Assembly (NCBI RefSeq): GCF_900113305.1
Contig: NZ_FOOW01000002.1
Coordinates: forward strand, 124,001-188,000
Length of the DNA: 64,000 nt
DNA from: Prevotella sp. KH2C16
Lineage (GTDB): Bacteria > Bacteroidota > Bacteroidia > Bacteroidales > Bacteroidaceae
Direction: 5' to 3'
Shown here: positions 24,793 through 33,357 of the stretch, one piece after another
Layout of the letters: each line of letters begins with the position of its first letter
How positions within the stretch are numbered: position 1 is the stretch's first letter
Made by a program: the position numbers and the translations under genes
The notes under the pieces: generated by a model
Database searches by the model: none
Told to the model about the DNA's origin: nothing
The model's input: the letters and a program-made list of their open reading frames with translations, nothing else

Positions 24793-25329
24793 ATGGAGAA
24801 GGAAAGAAACAATAAAACAGAAATAACAACTTTCTTTTTTGTTTTGTTTTTTATCGCAGTTACATTAAGTAATTGTGATAAAAAGCAAAACATCTATGGT
24901 GTTATGTTCAATGCTCAAAGGCTAAATATAGGTTTGGTCTTGCTGGACTCAACATGGGAGTATGCAAAATCATATACCTCCGATGGTGGTATGTGGATAA
25001 ATCCCATAAAAGAAGAAAATCTTCCCTACTATTTCAAAAAACACAATTTGATAGAGAAAAATAAAATCATATGGGAAACAGATGAGTATTTAGGAAAAAA
25101 TACATATATGACAATAGACGGGAACCTTCGGGAATCTTTGTGTATCACATATTATTTTAATGACAAAAGATGGGAATATGTTTTTTGTACTGCAAAAAAG
25201 ATGAAACCCAATGCATATAGCAACCACCCAGAGAAAATCAAAGGGTTATATTATGAAACAAGTTTTGTAATATCAAAGATGGAGGCAGATTCAATTCTAT
25301 CATCATGGAATTTGCTAATCACGAGGTAG
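24793..25329 (+). CDS. AT-rich hypothetical lipoprotein
   Basis: A 178-residue protein with a hydrophobic N-terminus ending in the lipobox-like LSNC, after which the mature chain begins CDKKQN. The rest has repeated Trp/Tyr-containing strands and no motif I recognise. Codon use is clearly AT-richer than in all neighbours (many AAA, ATA and TTT codons), and about 400 bp of AT-rich non-coding DNA follows. Recent acquisition is likely. It has no operonic link to the SIMPL gene or to ffh. Confidence 0.6.
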   Translation: MEKERNNKTEITTFFFVLFFIAVTLSNCDKKQNIYGVMFNAQRLNIGLVLLDSTWEYAKSYTSDGGMWINPIKEENLPYYFKKHNLIEKNKIIWETDEYLGKNTYMTIDGNLRESLCITYYFNDKRWEYVFCTAKKMKPNAYSNHPEKIKGLYYETSFVISKMEADSILSSWNLLITR

Positions 25330-25732
25330 TTTTTCATGATAAGAGCTCGCTTCAATTTTAATGTCTAATTAGGAGTATGTTTATAATAGACACATTCTTT
25401 ATCATGTTGCCCTTATCTAATTAGGACTTTTGAGCGATTTATCCTCCGAATGAGACAAGGATCTTTGTGGTATGGATTGCGTAATACAGTCTCAAATAGT
25501 ATGTCTGTCCATTGATAAAAAGCGGATAGTGTTTTATAAAGGTGGATGATTTGTTTCTTGAATGTTATACCTGTCTATGTTTGTGAATTTCTCATTAGCT
25601 GCACTGCTACCTTGTTGCTTTGCGTGGAGAAATGATACGGCGGTGTTTTAAAATACTTTAAAACATGAAGGAAAATGATTCATTTCCCTTGAAATTGACT
25701 AAATTTGCATTAAGAATAAAAAGTACTGAGAA
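25330..25732. other. AT-rich intergenic region upstream of ffh
   Basis: About 400 bp with no convincing ORF. It holds two identical TCTAATTAGGA sites (25364-25374 and 25416-25426) with palindromic core CTAATTAG, and an inverted pair CATGATAA/TTATCATG around them. TAAATTTG at 25700-25707 is a likely -7 element for ffh. No tRNA or structured RNA was recognised. Confidence 0.5.
25700..25707 (+). promoter_or_regulatory. Probable -7 element of the ffh promoter
   Basis: TAAATTTG, 25 bp upstream of the ffh start. The -33 box is not convincing. Confidence 0.4.
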
Positions 25733-27073
25733 ATGTTTGAAAATCTAAGCGACAGATTAGAGCGTTCCTTTAAGATATTAAAGGGTGAGGGAAAGATCAC
25801 CGAAATAAATGTGGCAGAGACCCTGAAGGATGTCAGGAAGGCTCTGCTTGATGCCGATGTGAACTATAAAGTGGCCAAGTCTTTTACTGATACGGTAAAG
25901 CAGAAGGCCTTGGGAATGAATGTGTTGACGGCCGTCAAGCCAGGTCAGCTGATGGTGAAAATCGTCCACGACGAGCTCGCCGAGCTCATGGGTGGTGAGG
26001 CCGTGGGGCTCAACCTCACGCAGAAGCCTGCCGTCATCCTGATGTCCGGCCTCCAGGGCTCCGGTAAAACCACCTTCTCTGGCAAACTGGCCAACATGCT
26101 CAAGACCAAGCAGAACAAGAAGCCTCTGCTCGTGGCATGTGATGTATATCGCCCCGCGGCCATCGACCAGCTGAAGGTGGTCGGTGAGCAAGTGGGCGTT
26201 ACGGTGTATGCAGAGCCGGAAAACAAGAATGTCAACGAGATTGCAGACCATGCCATTCAGGAAGCAAAGGCAAAGGGATATGATGTGGTGGTCATCGATA
26301 CAGCCGGCCGTCTGGCCGTGGATGAGCAGATGATGGACGAGATAGAGAGCCTCAAAAACCATGTCAATCCAGACGAGACGCTGTTTGTCGTAGATTCAAT
26401 GACGGGTCAGGATGCCGTGAATACTGCCAAGGTCTTCAACGACCGGTTGGACTTTAACGGCGTTGTCCTGACAAAGCTCGACGGTGATACCCGTGGCGGA
26501 GCGGCTCTTTCCATCCGCACGGTTGTTACCAAGCCCATCAAGTTTATCGGGACGGGCGAGAAAATGGAGGCCATCGATGTGTTCCATCCATCTCGTATGG
26601 CAGACCGTATTCTGGGTATGGGCGATGTGGTCAGCCTCGTGGAGCGTGCGCAAGAGCAGTTTGATGAGGAAGAAGCCAAGAAACTTCAGAAGAAAATACA
26701 GAAGAATCAGTTTGATTTCAACGACTTCATGAAGCAGATTCAGCAAATCAAGAAGATGGGTAACCTGAAGGATTTGGCATCCATGATTCCGGGGGTAGGC
26801 AAGGCCATTCGGGAAGTGGACATTGATGACGACGCCTTCAAAGGTATTGAAGCCATCATCAATAGTATGACTCCGGTCGAAAGAAGCAATCCCGCCCTGC
26901 TGAATACGAGTCGCAGACTGCGCATCGCAAAGGGCTCCGGCACGAATGTCCAGGAAGTGAATCGGCTTATCAAACAGTTCGACCAGACACGCAAGATGAT
27001 GAAGATGGTTACGGGTAGTGGTATGAAAGGCATGATGGCGAACATGAAGAACATGCCGAATATGCCTCACTAA
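25733..27073 (+). CDS. ffh: Signal recognition particle protein Ffh
   Basis: A 446-residue SRP GTPase that targets nascent membrane proteins to FtsY/SecYEG. The N domain is followed by the G domain (GLQGSGKTTFSGKLA, DVYRPAAIDQL, DTAGR, TKLDGDTRGGAAL) and the C-terminal Met-rich M domain that binds signal peptides and SRP RNA, ending in MKGMMANMKNMPNMPH. Length and motifs are typical. folD follows 12 nt later. Confidence 0.96.
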   Translation: MFENLSDRLERSFKILKGEGKITEINVAETLKDVRKALLDADVNYKVAKSFTDTVKQKALGMNVLTAVKPGQLMVKIVHDELAELMGGEAVGLNLTQKPAVILMSGLQGSGKTTFSGKLANMLKTKQNKKPLLVACDVYRPAAIDQLKVVGEQVGVTVYAEPENKNVNEIADHAIQEAKAKGYDVVVIDTAGRLAVDEQMMDEIESLKNHVNPDETLFVVDSMTGQDAVNTAKVFNDRLDFNGVVLTKLDGDTRGGAALSIRTVVTKPIKFIGTGEKMEAIDVFHPSRMADRILGMGDVVSLVERAQEQFDEEEAKKLQKKIQKNQFDFNDFMKQIQQIKKMGNLKDLASMIPGVGKAIREVDIDDDAFKGIEAIINSMTPVERSNPALLNTSRRLRIAKGSGTNVQEVNRLIKQFDQTRKMMKMVTGSGMKGMMANMKNMPNMPH

Positions 27074-27085
27074 TTTTTAAAAGAC

Positions 27086-27964
27086 ATGATACTGATAGAC
27101 GGTAAGGCTACTGCGGCCGCAATTAAAGCAGAAATCGCAGAAGAAGTGAGGCGGATTATTTCCGACGGAGAGAAGCAACCTCACCTGGCGGCGGTGCTCG
27201 TAGGGCATGACGGCGGTAGTGAAACCTATGTCAGAAACAAGGTTATCTCTTGCGAAGAGTGTGGCTTTAAGTCGACTTTGATTCGATATGAAGCTGATGT
27301 AACGGAGGCTGAATTGCTTGCTTGTGTAGACCGGTTAAACAAGAATGAGGATATAGACGGCTTCATTATTCAGCTTCCCCTGCCCAAACATATTGATGAG
27401 CAGAAGATTATCATGGCCATAGACTATCGCAAGGATGTCGACGGTTTCCATCCTGTCAATGTCGGTCGGATGGCCATCGGGCTGCCTTCTTTTGTCTCGG
27501 CTACCCCGCTTGGCATCCTTACTTTGCTCCAGCATTATGGCATAAGGACAAGTGGAAAGAAGTGTGTGGTACTTGGCCGTAGTAATATAGTCGGTAAGCC
27601 TATGGCACAGCTCATGATGCAGAAGCAATACGGCGACGCAACGGTAACGATATGCCACTCTCATACGGCAAACCTGAAAGAAGAGTGTCAGAAAGCCGAT
27701 ATTATCATAGCGGCTATAGGGAGCCCGGACTTTGTAACCGGGAGCATGGTAAAAGAAGGTGCTGTGGTGATAGATGTGGGTACGACTCGCATTCCCGACT
27801 CCTCCCGCAAGAGCGGATTCCGCCTTAACGGGGATGTGAAGTTCGGGGAAGTGGCTCCTAAATGCTCTTATATTACGCCCGTTCCAGGTGGAGTAGGGCC
27901 GATGACCATCTGCTCCTTGATGAAGAATACACTTGCCGCAGCTAAGAAAGAGTATTACCAATGA
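27086..27964 (+). CDS. folD: Bifunctional methylenetetrahydrofolate dehydrogenase/cyclohydrolase
   Basis: A 292-residue enzyme interconverting 5,10-methylene-, methenyl- and 10-formyl-THF. Conserved features are [10 protein letters not shown] with the catalytic Lys, [13 protein letters not shown], the dinucleotide-binding GRSNIVGKP and the terminal [11 protein letters not shown]. It supplies one-carbon units for purine and fMet synthesis. It overlaps the next small gene by 4 nt (ATGA). Confidence 0.96.
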   Translation: MILIDGKATAAAIKAEIAEEVRRIISDGEKQPHLAAVLVGHDGGSETYVRNKVISCEECGFKSTLIRYEADVTEAELLACVDRLNKNEDIDGFIIQLPLPKHIDEQKIIMAIDYRKDVDGFHPVNVGRMAIGLPSFVSATPLGILTLLQHYGIRTSGKKCVVLGRSNIVGKPMAQLMMQKQYGDATVTICHSHTANLKEECQKADIIIAAIGSPDFVTGSMVKEGAVVIDVGTTRIPDSSRKSGFRLNGDVKFGEVAPKCSYITPVPGGVGPMTICSLMKNTLAAAKKEYYQ

Positions 27965-28140
27965 CCGCAGAAGAGTTTTATCAAAAAGGCAATGAATACC
28001 GCCGGAAAGGTGATTGGAAGCATGCCATCGACTGCTATCTGGAAGCCGTAGAACAAGATCCGGAATCCCCGGCGGCAGAGGCGAAGAAAATGCTTGACGA
28101 CATCTTGAATTTCTATAATAAGGACGCATACAATCCTTGA
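27961..28140 (+). CDS. Small TPR-like protein preceding the 2-oxoacid oxidoreductase genes
   Basis: A 59-residue protein starting at the ATGA overlap with folD. Residues 3-36 read as a single TPR hairpin ([33 protein letters not shown]), followed by a helical tail ending KDAYNP. It lies 30 nt before the ferredoxin-like subunit and is probably part of the operon. I recall short TPR proteins at this position in other Bacteroidales. A role in assembling the oxidoreductase is possible but unproven. Confidence 0.8.
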   Translation: MTAEEFYQKGNEYRRKGDWKHAIDCYLEAVEQDPESPAAEAKKMLDDILNFYNKDAYNP

Positions 28141-28170
28141 ACAAGGAATAAACATTATAAATTTTATAGT

Positions 28171-28404
28171 ATGAGTAAGATTAGAGGTGCTATCGTAGTG
28201 AACACAGATAGGTGCAAGGGATGCCAGCTGTGCGTCGTTGCCTGTCCGAAGAATGTGATAGCCCTGACGCAAAAGAAGGTCAATGTACACGGGTATCCCT
28301 ATGTGGAGCCCGTAAGGCCGGAAGACTGTATCGGGTGCGCGTCATGTGGTATTGTATGTCCTGACGGATGTATTACTGTCTATAAAAAAAGAATGGAGGA
28401 TTAA
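28171..28404 (+). CDS. 2-oxoacid:ferredoxin oxidoreductase, ferredoxin-like (delta) subunit
   Basis: A 77-residue protein with two [4Fe-4S] motifs, CKGCQLCVVACP and CIGCASCGIVCP. This small subunit passes electrons from the TPP site of the oxidoreductase to free ferredoxin. It is the first of four subunit genes (delta, alpha, beta, gamma). Four-subunit enzymes of this layout act on 2-oxoisovalerate (Vor) or 2-oxoglutarate (Kor), and sequence alone does not separate these. Confidence 0.92.
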   Translation: MSKIRGAIVVNTDRCKGCQLCVVACPKNVIALTQKKVNVHGYPYVEPVRPEDCIGCASCGIVCPDGCITVYKKRMED

Positions 28405-28409
28405 GCACT

Positions 28410-29492
28410 ATGGCAGAACAAGAAGTAATGTTGATGAAGGGCAATGAGGCTATAGCTCATGCAGCCATTCGTTGTGGGACTGATGGCTATTTTGGCTATC
28501 CGATAACCCCGCAGAGCGAGGTTCTTGAAACTCTGGCCTTGCTGAAGCCCTGGGAAACCACGGGTATGGTGGTGCTTCAGGCAGAGAGTGAGGTGGCTTC
28601 TATCAATATGATCTATGGCGGAGCGGGAGCCGGCAAGCGCTGTCTGACTTCTTCTTCGAGCCCGGGCATCGCCTTGATGCAGGAAGGTATTGCGTATATG
28701 GCCGGTGCCGAGATTCCCGGAGTATTCGTGAATGTACAGCGTGGAGGCCCCGGTCTGGGTACGATCCAGCCTTCGCAGAGCGATTATTTCCAGGCTACTC
28801 GTGGCGGAGGCAACGGCGACTATTATGTGATTGTCTTGGCGCCAAACTCTGTTCAGGAGATGGCCGACTTCGTGGATCTGGCCTTTGAACTGGCTTTTAA
28901 GTACAGGAATCCTGCCATGATATTGAGCGATGGCGTTATCGGTCAGATGATGGAGAAAGTTATCCTTCCCCCGATGAAGCCCCGTAAGACTGAAGAAGAA
29001 ATCAAACGGCTGTATCCATGGGCAACTACCGGGCGCAGCAAGGATAGGAATCCGAACATCCTCACATCTCTTGAGCTGAAATCGGAGATAATGGAACAGC
29101 GAAACCTCCATCTCCAGAAGAAGTATAGGGAGATTGAAGAGAACGAAGTGAGATATGATACTCAGCAAATGGAGGATGCCGATTACATGATTGTGAGCTT
29201 TGGCAGTGCCTCCCGTATAGCGGAAAAGGCTCTTGAGATAGCGCGCAGCGAAGGAATCAAGGTGGGTCTTTTCCGTCCCATTACATTGTGGCCGTTCCCG
29301 AGCAGGCAGATTGCCGAGGCCGCAAAAGACAAAAAGGGCATACTCGTTGCCGAAATCAATGCGGGTCAGATGGTGGAAGATGTAAGGCTTGCCGTCAATG
29401 GTGCTGTGAGAGTTGAGCATTTTGGGCGCTTAGGCGGCATCGTTCCTGATCCGGAGGAAATCGTTAAAGCTTTAAAGGAGGAATTGGTATGA
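28410..29492 (+). CDS. vorB: 2-oxoacid:ferredoxin oxidoreductase, alpha subunit (VorB-like)
   Basis: A 360-residue subunit with the pyrimidine-binding domain of TPP enzymes: GNEAIAHAAIRCGTDGYFGYPITPQSEV at the N-terminus, SSPGIALMQEGIAYMAGAEIPGVFVNVQRGGPGLGT in the middle, and a C-terminal transketolase-C-like domain from about 245. With the beta subunit it forms the TPP site that oxidatively decarboxylates a branched-chain or dicarboxylic 2-oxoacid to the acyl-CoA, reducing ferredoxin. In anaerobes it may also run reductively. It lies 5 nt after the delta gene and overlaps beta by 4 nt. Confidence 0.92.
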   Translation: MAEQEVMLMKGNEAIAHAAIRCGTDGYFGYPITPQSEVLETLALLKPWETTGMVVLQAESEVASINMIYGGAGAGKRCLTSSSSPGIALMQEGIAYMAGAEIPGVFVNVQRGGPGLGTIQPSQSDYFQATRGGGNGDYYVIVLAPNSVQEMADFVDLAFELAFKYRNPAMILSDGVIGQMMEKVILPPMKPRKTEEEIKRLYPWATTGRSKDRNPNILTSLELKSEIMEQRNLHLQKKYREIEENEVRYDTQQMEDADYMIVSFGSASRIAEKALEIARSEGIKVGLFRPITLWPFPSRQIAEAAKDKKGILVAEINAGQMVEDVRLAVNGAVRVEHFGRLGGIVPDPEEIVKALKEELV

Positions 29493-30262
29493 ATGACTAT
29501 GATCAGATAATATCACCGGAGAATTTGGTATATGAGAAGCCGGCCTTGATGAACGATACTCCCATGCATTACTGCCCGGGCTGTTCGCATGGAGTGGTCC
29601 ACAAGTTGGTGGCAGAGGTGATTGCCGATATGGGAATGGAGGAAAAGACAGTTGGTGTATGCCCTGTAGGATGTGCGGTCTTTGCCTATCGCTATCTTGA
29701 CATCGACTGGCAGGAAGCGGCCCACGGGCGAGCTCCTGCGGTGGCTACTGCCGTAAAGCGCCTGTGGCCAGACCGTCTGGTCTTCACCTATCAGGGCGAC
29801 GGCGACCTGGCATGTATCGGTACGGCCGAGACCATCCACGCCCTCAACCGCGGGGAGAATATCGCAATCATATTCATCAACAATGCCATCTATGGAATGA
29901 CTGGTGGGCAGATGGCACCGACCACATTGTTGGGCCAGAAGACGGCAACCTGTCCTTACGGTCGTGTTCCGGAGCTTCACGGGTATCCGCTGAATATTAC
30001 GGAGCTGGCATCCCATCTTACCGGTACCTGTTATGTTACCCGGCAGAGCGTGGAGACCGTCGGAGCCATCAACAAGGCGAAGAAGGCCATCCGCAAAGCC
30101 TTCGAGGCATCCATGGCGGGCAAGGGTTCCTCGCTCGTTGAGATTGTAAGTACTTGCAACAGTGGCTGGAAACTCTCTCCCGTCAAGGCAAATCAATGGA
30201 TGGAAGAGAATATGTTTAAACAGTATCCCAAGGGTGATTTAAAAGACACGACGAGCTTATGA
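29489..30262 (+). CDS. 2-oxoacid:ferredoxin oxidoreductase, beta (TPP-binding) subunit
   Basis: A 257-residue subunit. HYCPGCSHG near residue 28 is the Cys motif, and GDGDLACIGTAETIHALNRGENIAIIFINNAIYG is the TPP/Mg motif (GDGD through NN). It binds the TPP pyrophosphate and contributes to substrate decarboxylation. It overlaps the alpha and gamma genes by 4 nt each, indicating stoichiometric translation. Confidence 0.93.
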   Translation: MNDYDQIISPENLVYEKPALMNDTPMHYCPGCSHGVVHKLVAEVIADMGMEEKTVGVCPVGCAVFAYRYLDIDWQEAAHGRAPAVATAVKRLWPDRLVFTYQGDGDLACIGTAETIHALNRGENIAIIFINNAIYGMTGGQMAPTTLLGQKTATCPYGRVPELHGYPLNITELASHLTGTCYVTRQSVETVGAINKAKKAIRKAFEASMAGKGSSLVEIVSTCNSGWKLSPVKANQWMEENMFKQYPKGDLKDTTSL

Positions 30263-30804
30263 AGACAGAAATAATCATATCGGGTTTCGGTGGGCAGGGA
30301 GTGCTCTCCATGGGAAAGATACTTGCCTACTCGGGTTTGATGGAAGACAAGGAGGTTACCTGGATGCCGGCATACGGCCCGGAGCAGAGAGGCGGTACGG
30401 CTAATGTTACCGTCATTGTCAGCGACAAGCGCATCAGTTCACCAATCTTGAGCAAGTATGATGTGGCTATCGTCCTGAATCAGCCCTCGCTTGACAAGTT
30501 CGAGCCGAAGGTAAAGCCGGGCGGTATTCTGATTTATGATGGCTATGGCGTCATCAATCCTCCTGCCCGCAAGGACATTACGGTCTATCGCATCGATGCC
30601 ATGGACAAGGCTGCTGAGATGAAGAATGCGAAAGTATTCAACATGATTGTCCTGGGCGGCTTGCTGAGAGTCTGCCCTGTGGTCAGTACGGACGGACTTA
30701 ACAAGGCTCTTTTCAAGAGCTTACCGGAGCGTCATCACGGCATGATTCCCCTGAATATGCAGGCCGTAGAGGAAGGAATGAAGATAATTACAGAACAAAA
30801 ATAA
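30259..30804 (+). CDS. 2-oxoacid:ferredoxin oxidoreductase, gamma subunit
   Basis: A 181-residue subunit with the signature IISGFGGQGVLSMGKILAYSG and the RGGTANVTVIVSD segment of the CoA-binding gamma family. It completes the delta-alpha-beta-gamma complex. The gene overlaps beta by 4 nt and is followed by a strong terminator, closing the operon. Confidence 0.93.
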   Translation: MKTEIIISGFGGQGVLSMGKILAYSGLMEDKEVTWMPAYGPEQRGGTANVTVIVSDKRISSPILSKYDVAIVLNQPSLDKFEPKVKPGGILIYDGYGVINPPARKDITVYRIDAMDKAAEMKNAKVFNMIVLGGLLRVCPVVSTDGLNKALFKSLPERHHGMIPLNMQAVEEGMKIITEQK

Positions 30805-30832
30805 CTTGTTTTTTTATAACTCTCTAATTTTG

Positions 30833-30866
30833 AAGGTCGGCCGCAGGGATGCGCCCGGCCTTTTTT
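30833..30866 (+). terminator. Rho-independent terminator after the oxidoreductase operon
   Basis: AAGGTCGG (30833-30840) pairs with CCGGCCTT (30855-30862), with additional CGC/GCG pairs inside, followed by a run of T. Confidence 0.8.
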
Positions 30867-31148
30867 ATTTGTCTTTTTGTATTGTTCGTGGCAAGGGATT
30901 GCCGGAGAGGGGAGGGCTGGCGGAAATCAGAATAGCCAGTTCTGGCATCCCCGAAAGTCGTCTACGCTTTCTTTACACGCGGCTTGTAAGGGTGTTACAC
31001 ACGGCTTGTAACATGATTACACGCAGCTTGTAACTTTAATTGGGACCGCAGACAGGAATCCCGCTATCTGCCGATAGATGTATGGAGGGCCGGTCTGCAG
31101 GGAATCATCCGTGGTCATTCCCCGTGTTATCTGCAACCGGATAGGGAC
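30867..31148. other. Convergent intergenic region with dyads and array B
   Basis: No gene is seen between the oxidoreductase terminator and the leftward Nim-like gene. The region holds array B and two upstream dyads. It then contains a potentially structured stretch at about 31040-31140, with CTATCTGCCGATAG, GGGAAT/ATTCCC and CCGGT/ACCGG arms. Confidence 0.5.
30973..31033. repeat. Array B: three 22-bp dyad units
   Basis: TTACACGCGGCTTGTAA (30973-30989) recurs with one or two changes at 30995-31011 and 31017-31033, exactly 22 bp apart. Each has inverted arms TTACA/TGTAA. Upstream, GAAAG/CTTTC (30953-30971) and GCCAGTTCTGGC (30935-30946) are further dyads at 19-22 bp centre spacing with different arms. 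Confidence 0.85.
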
Positions 31149-31658
31149 TTAATAATTGGGTTTCGTGGCATGTATGCGCTTGCATTTGCCGCTGAAAGTC
31201 AGCAGGTCAATGCGGATAATCTCTACTCTATGGAAGCTTTTATGGGCATACTTGTCCCCTAACTCCTTGAAGTCGGCCGAGAGTTTGTCTATCATCAGGT
31301 GGAGGGCATCCATCTTCTCGTCGTCCGACAGGTCCAATTGGGCAGCCCCTTTGAAGATGACGCTCTCGTATTCCGTAGTAAACATGCTGGGCATAAGGCG
31401 TACATTGCCGACAAGGCAGAAACTCACCTTGGGGTTGTTTCTTAGGGCGCGCAGCTTTTTCCCTTCTGGAGCGCAGTGTATATAGATGCTTTCCCGCCCG
31501 TCCCAGGCATAGTTGACGGGAATGCCGTACGGTTCGCCTGCTTCGGAAATCATGGAGAGAAAACCGTATTCGTTATTCTGAAGCAGTTCCAGGGCTTGTT
31601 TTTTGTCCAACAGCCTGTCCTGTCTGCGCACCTCGGAATTATCGTATATCATTGGCAT
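31149..31658 (-). CDS. Pyridoxamine 5'-phosphate oxidase-like flavoprotein (NimA-like family)
   Basis: A 169-residue split-barrel protein: LLQNNEYGFLSMISEAGEPYGIPVNYAWDG at about 25-55 and IYIHCAPEGKKLRALRNNPKVSFCLVG at about 57-83 match the PNPOx-like/nitroimidazole-reductase family, which binds FMN or haem. Some relatives give metronidazole resistance, but most are of unknown substrate, so no resistance phenotype should be assumed. ATGs at 31658 and 31652 are both possible. The upstream region contains a duplicated promoter-palindrome block. Confidence 0.8.
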   Translation of the reverse strand: MPMIYDNSEVRRQDRLLDKKQALELLQNNEYGFLSMISEAGEPYGIPVNYAWDGRESIYIHCAPEGKKLRALRNNPKVSFCLVGNVRLMPSMFTTEYESVIFKGAAQLDLSDDEKMDALHLMIDKLSADFKELGDKYAHKSFHRVEIIRIDLLTFSGKCKRIHATKPNY

Positions 31659-31693
31659 TTGACTGAGATTTTCAGCGAAAATAACACCCGCCA

Positions 31694-31815
31694 GGGTAGA
31701 GAGAACTTGTTCTCCGTCTGCCGAGTGCAGGTTATTTTATGCAAAAATAGCACAAATGAGGGCAGAGAGAACTTGTTCTCCGTCTGCCGAGTGCAGGTTA
31801 TTTTATGCAAAGATA
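31694..31815. repeat. Direct duplication (66-bp spacing) carrying palindromes and leftward -7 elements
   Basis: About 55 bp starting at 31694 recur at 31760 with only one or two changes. Each copy contains the perfect palindrome GAGAACTTGTTCTC (31701-31714 and 31767-31780), a CTGC/GCAG dyad, and at its right end a leftward -7 element: CAAAAATA (31742-31749) and CAAAGATA (31808-31815), i.e. TATTTTTG and TATCTTTG on the minus strand. Confidence 0.85.
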
Positions 31816-31838
31816 CAAAAATATTGGATATTTTTCAG

Positions 31839-31846
31839 TATTTTTG
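31839..31846 (+). promoter_or_regulatory. Probable -7 element for trmO
   Basis: TATTTTTG, 17 bp before the trmO start. No clear -33 box. Confidence 0.4.
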
Positions 31847-31863
31847 TCATCAAATATATCAAT

Positions 31864-32556
31864 ATGGAAATTCATCCGATAGCGCATTTTGTATCTCCGT
31901 TTACCTCCAAGTTCGGCATTCCCAAGCAAAGCGGCCTGGTTGAAGAGCTGGAGGGGGAGATTGTTTTTGAGCCTGCCTATCGTCAGGCAGATGCCCTGCG
32001 GGGGCTCGAAGGTTTTGATTATCTCTGGCTGATCTGGGAGTTCTCTGCCAATAGGCATGGCGCAGTGAGTCCTGTGGTGCGCCCCCCGCTACTGGGAGGA
32101 AATACCAGGCTGGGTGTTTTTGCTACTCGTTCGCCTTTCCGCCCCAATCCTTTGGGGCTCTCGTGTGTGAAGATAGGCGGGATAGACTATGCCACGCCGC
32201 ACGGCGCAGTGATAAAGGTACTGGGGGCGGACTTGATGGACGGGACTCCGATTTATGACATCAAGCCTTACATTGTCTATGCGGACAGCCACCCGGATGC
32301 ACGGAGCGGCTTTGTAGATGAGCACCGGATACAGCGGTTGCAGGTCGAGATTCCCGACAAAATCGCAGCCGGGTTTGCCCGTAAAGAACTCGAGGCTTTG
32401 CGGAAAACGCTGGAACTGGATCCCCGTCCGCATTATCAGAACGATCCGGAAAGGGTCTACGGGATGCCTTTCGGCAAGCGGGACATCCGCTTTCAGGTAA
32501 AGGACGGACGGCTGGTAGTCATAGAAAATGCCGGGCCAAAGCCTGGAAAAGCTTGA
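31864..32556 (+). CDS. trmO: tRNA (N6-threonylcarbamoyladenosine37-N6)-methyltransferase TrmO
   Basis: A 230-residue TsaA/TrmO family protein. The N-terminal beta-barrel domain starts IHPIAHFVSPFTSKFGIPKQSGLV. LGVFATRSPFRPNPLGLS and the segment DLMDGTPIYDIKPYI are the SAM-binding and catalytic blocks typical of TrmO, which methylates t6A37 of tRNA. The C-terminal extension (about 150-230) matches the longer bacterial form. The start at 31864 fits the conserved N-terminus; an in-frame ATG at 31756 lies in the upstream duplication. Confidence 0.92.
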   Translation: MEIHPIAHFVSPFTSKFGIPKQSGLVEELEGEIVFEPAYRQADALRGLEGFDYLWLIWEFSANRHGAVSPVVRPPLLGGNTRLGVFATRSPFRPNPLGLSCVKIGGIDYATPHGAVIKVLGADLMDGTPIYDIKPYIVYADSHPDARSGFVDEHRIQRLQVEIPDKIAAGFARKELEALRKTLELDPRPHYQNDPERVYGMPFGKRDIRFQVKDGRLVVIENAGPKPGKA

Positions 32557-32564
32557 CACGGGAG

Positions 32565-33338
32565 CTAATCGGCCTCGGCGGTTCTCGTTTCCGGGGCCGT
32601 TACTTGTACGATCCAGATGCTCGCCTCGTATAGAAGCCAGATGGGAAGCGACACCATGAGCAGCGTGAAGACATCCGATGTGGGGGTGATGATGGCGGCA
32701 ATCGTCAGGATGACTACGATGGCGTGTCTGCGGTAGCAGCGCATCCAGTCAGCCTTCAGGACGCCGAAGAGGGCCAGCAGCCACGATATGACGGGTATCT
32801 CGAAGACGACTCCGAAGATGATGCTCATCATGAACAGGGTGTCCATATAGGATTGCAGGGAGAGCATGGTGTGGACATCGCTGCTGACCTGATAGGTTCC
32901 CAGGAATCTTAGCGTGAGCGGAAATATGAGGAAATAGTTGACGGCCACTCCTATCAAGAACATGACATATCCTCCTCCGACGATGCGGACGCCATAGTAT
33001 TTTTCTCTCTCATAGAGGGCAGGAGATATGAATTTGTAGAGCAGATAGATGATATAAGGAGAGGCACAGAGGATACCGAAGAACAGCGCAGTCTTCATGT
33101 GAACCATGAATTGTTCGGTAAGTCCGATATTGACAAGCTGGATTTCAAAGGGGTCAAGCCGCAGAATCCCGTATGTAATGAAGTCGGCATCCTTGGGGGC
33201 AAGGACGATGTCGAAAAGCGTTTCCTTCAGGCAGAAAGCCGCGATGCCGCATATGACGGTTACCACAAGCATCTTGATGATGCTGGCTCGCAGCACATCC
33301 AGATGCTCCCAAAAACTCAGGTCCTGTTGATTACCCAT
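32565..33338 (-). CDS. tatC: Sec-independent translocase subunit TatC
   Basis: A 257-residue, six-helix inner-membrane protein. The N-terminal DLSFWEHLDVLRASIIKM carries the conserved cytoplasmic segment that reads twin-arginine signals, and later helices have ASPYIIYLLYKFISPALYEREK and the conserved F-E-I-P-V. It forms the receptor of the Tat pathway with TatA, encoded 19 nt upstream on the same strand. Confidence 0.94.
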   Translation of the reverse strand: MGNQQDLSFWEHLDVLRASIIKMLVVTVICGIAAFCLKETLFDIVLAPKDADFITYGILRLDPFEIQLVNIGLTEQFMVHMKTALFFGILCASPYIIYLLYKFISPALYEREKYYGVRIVGGGYVMFLIGVAVNYFLIFPLTLRFLGTYQVSSDVHTMLSLQSYMDTLFMMSIIFGVVFEIPVISWLLALFGVLKADWMRCYRRHAIVVILTIAAIITPTSDVFTLLMVSLPIWLLYEASIWIVQVTAPETRTAEAD

Positions 33339-33357
33339 ATTGTCTTGTCAGGGAGGT

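Noticed and set aside
25364..25426. Paired TCTAATTAGGA sites as attachment sites of a mobile element
   Set aside because: They are 52 bp apart with nothing between them, and no integrase is present; short AT-rich palindromes are expected by chance here.
25330..25732. SRP (4.5S-type) RNA gene next to ffh
   Set aside because: No GGAGCAG-type tetraloop helix or strong hairpin was found in the region.
30806..31033. 75-codon rightward ORF after the oxidoreductase operon
   Set aside because: It begins before the operon terminator and ends inside array B; the translation is not protein-like.
30973..31033. CRISPR array
   Set aside because: Units are contiguous at 22 bp with spacers of only 5 bp, and there are no cas genes. 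The same applies to the other four arrays.
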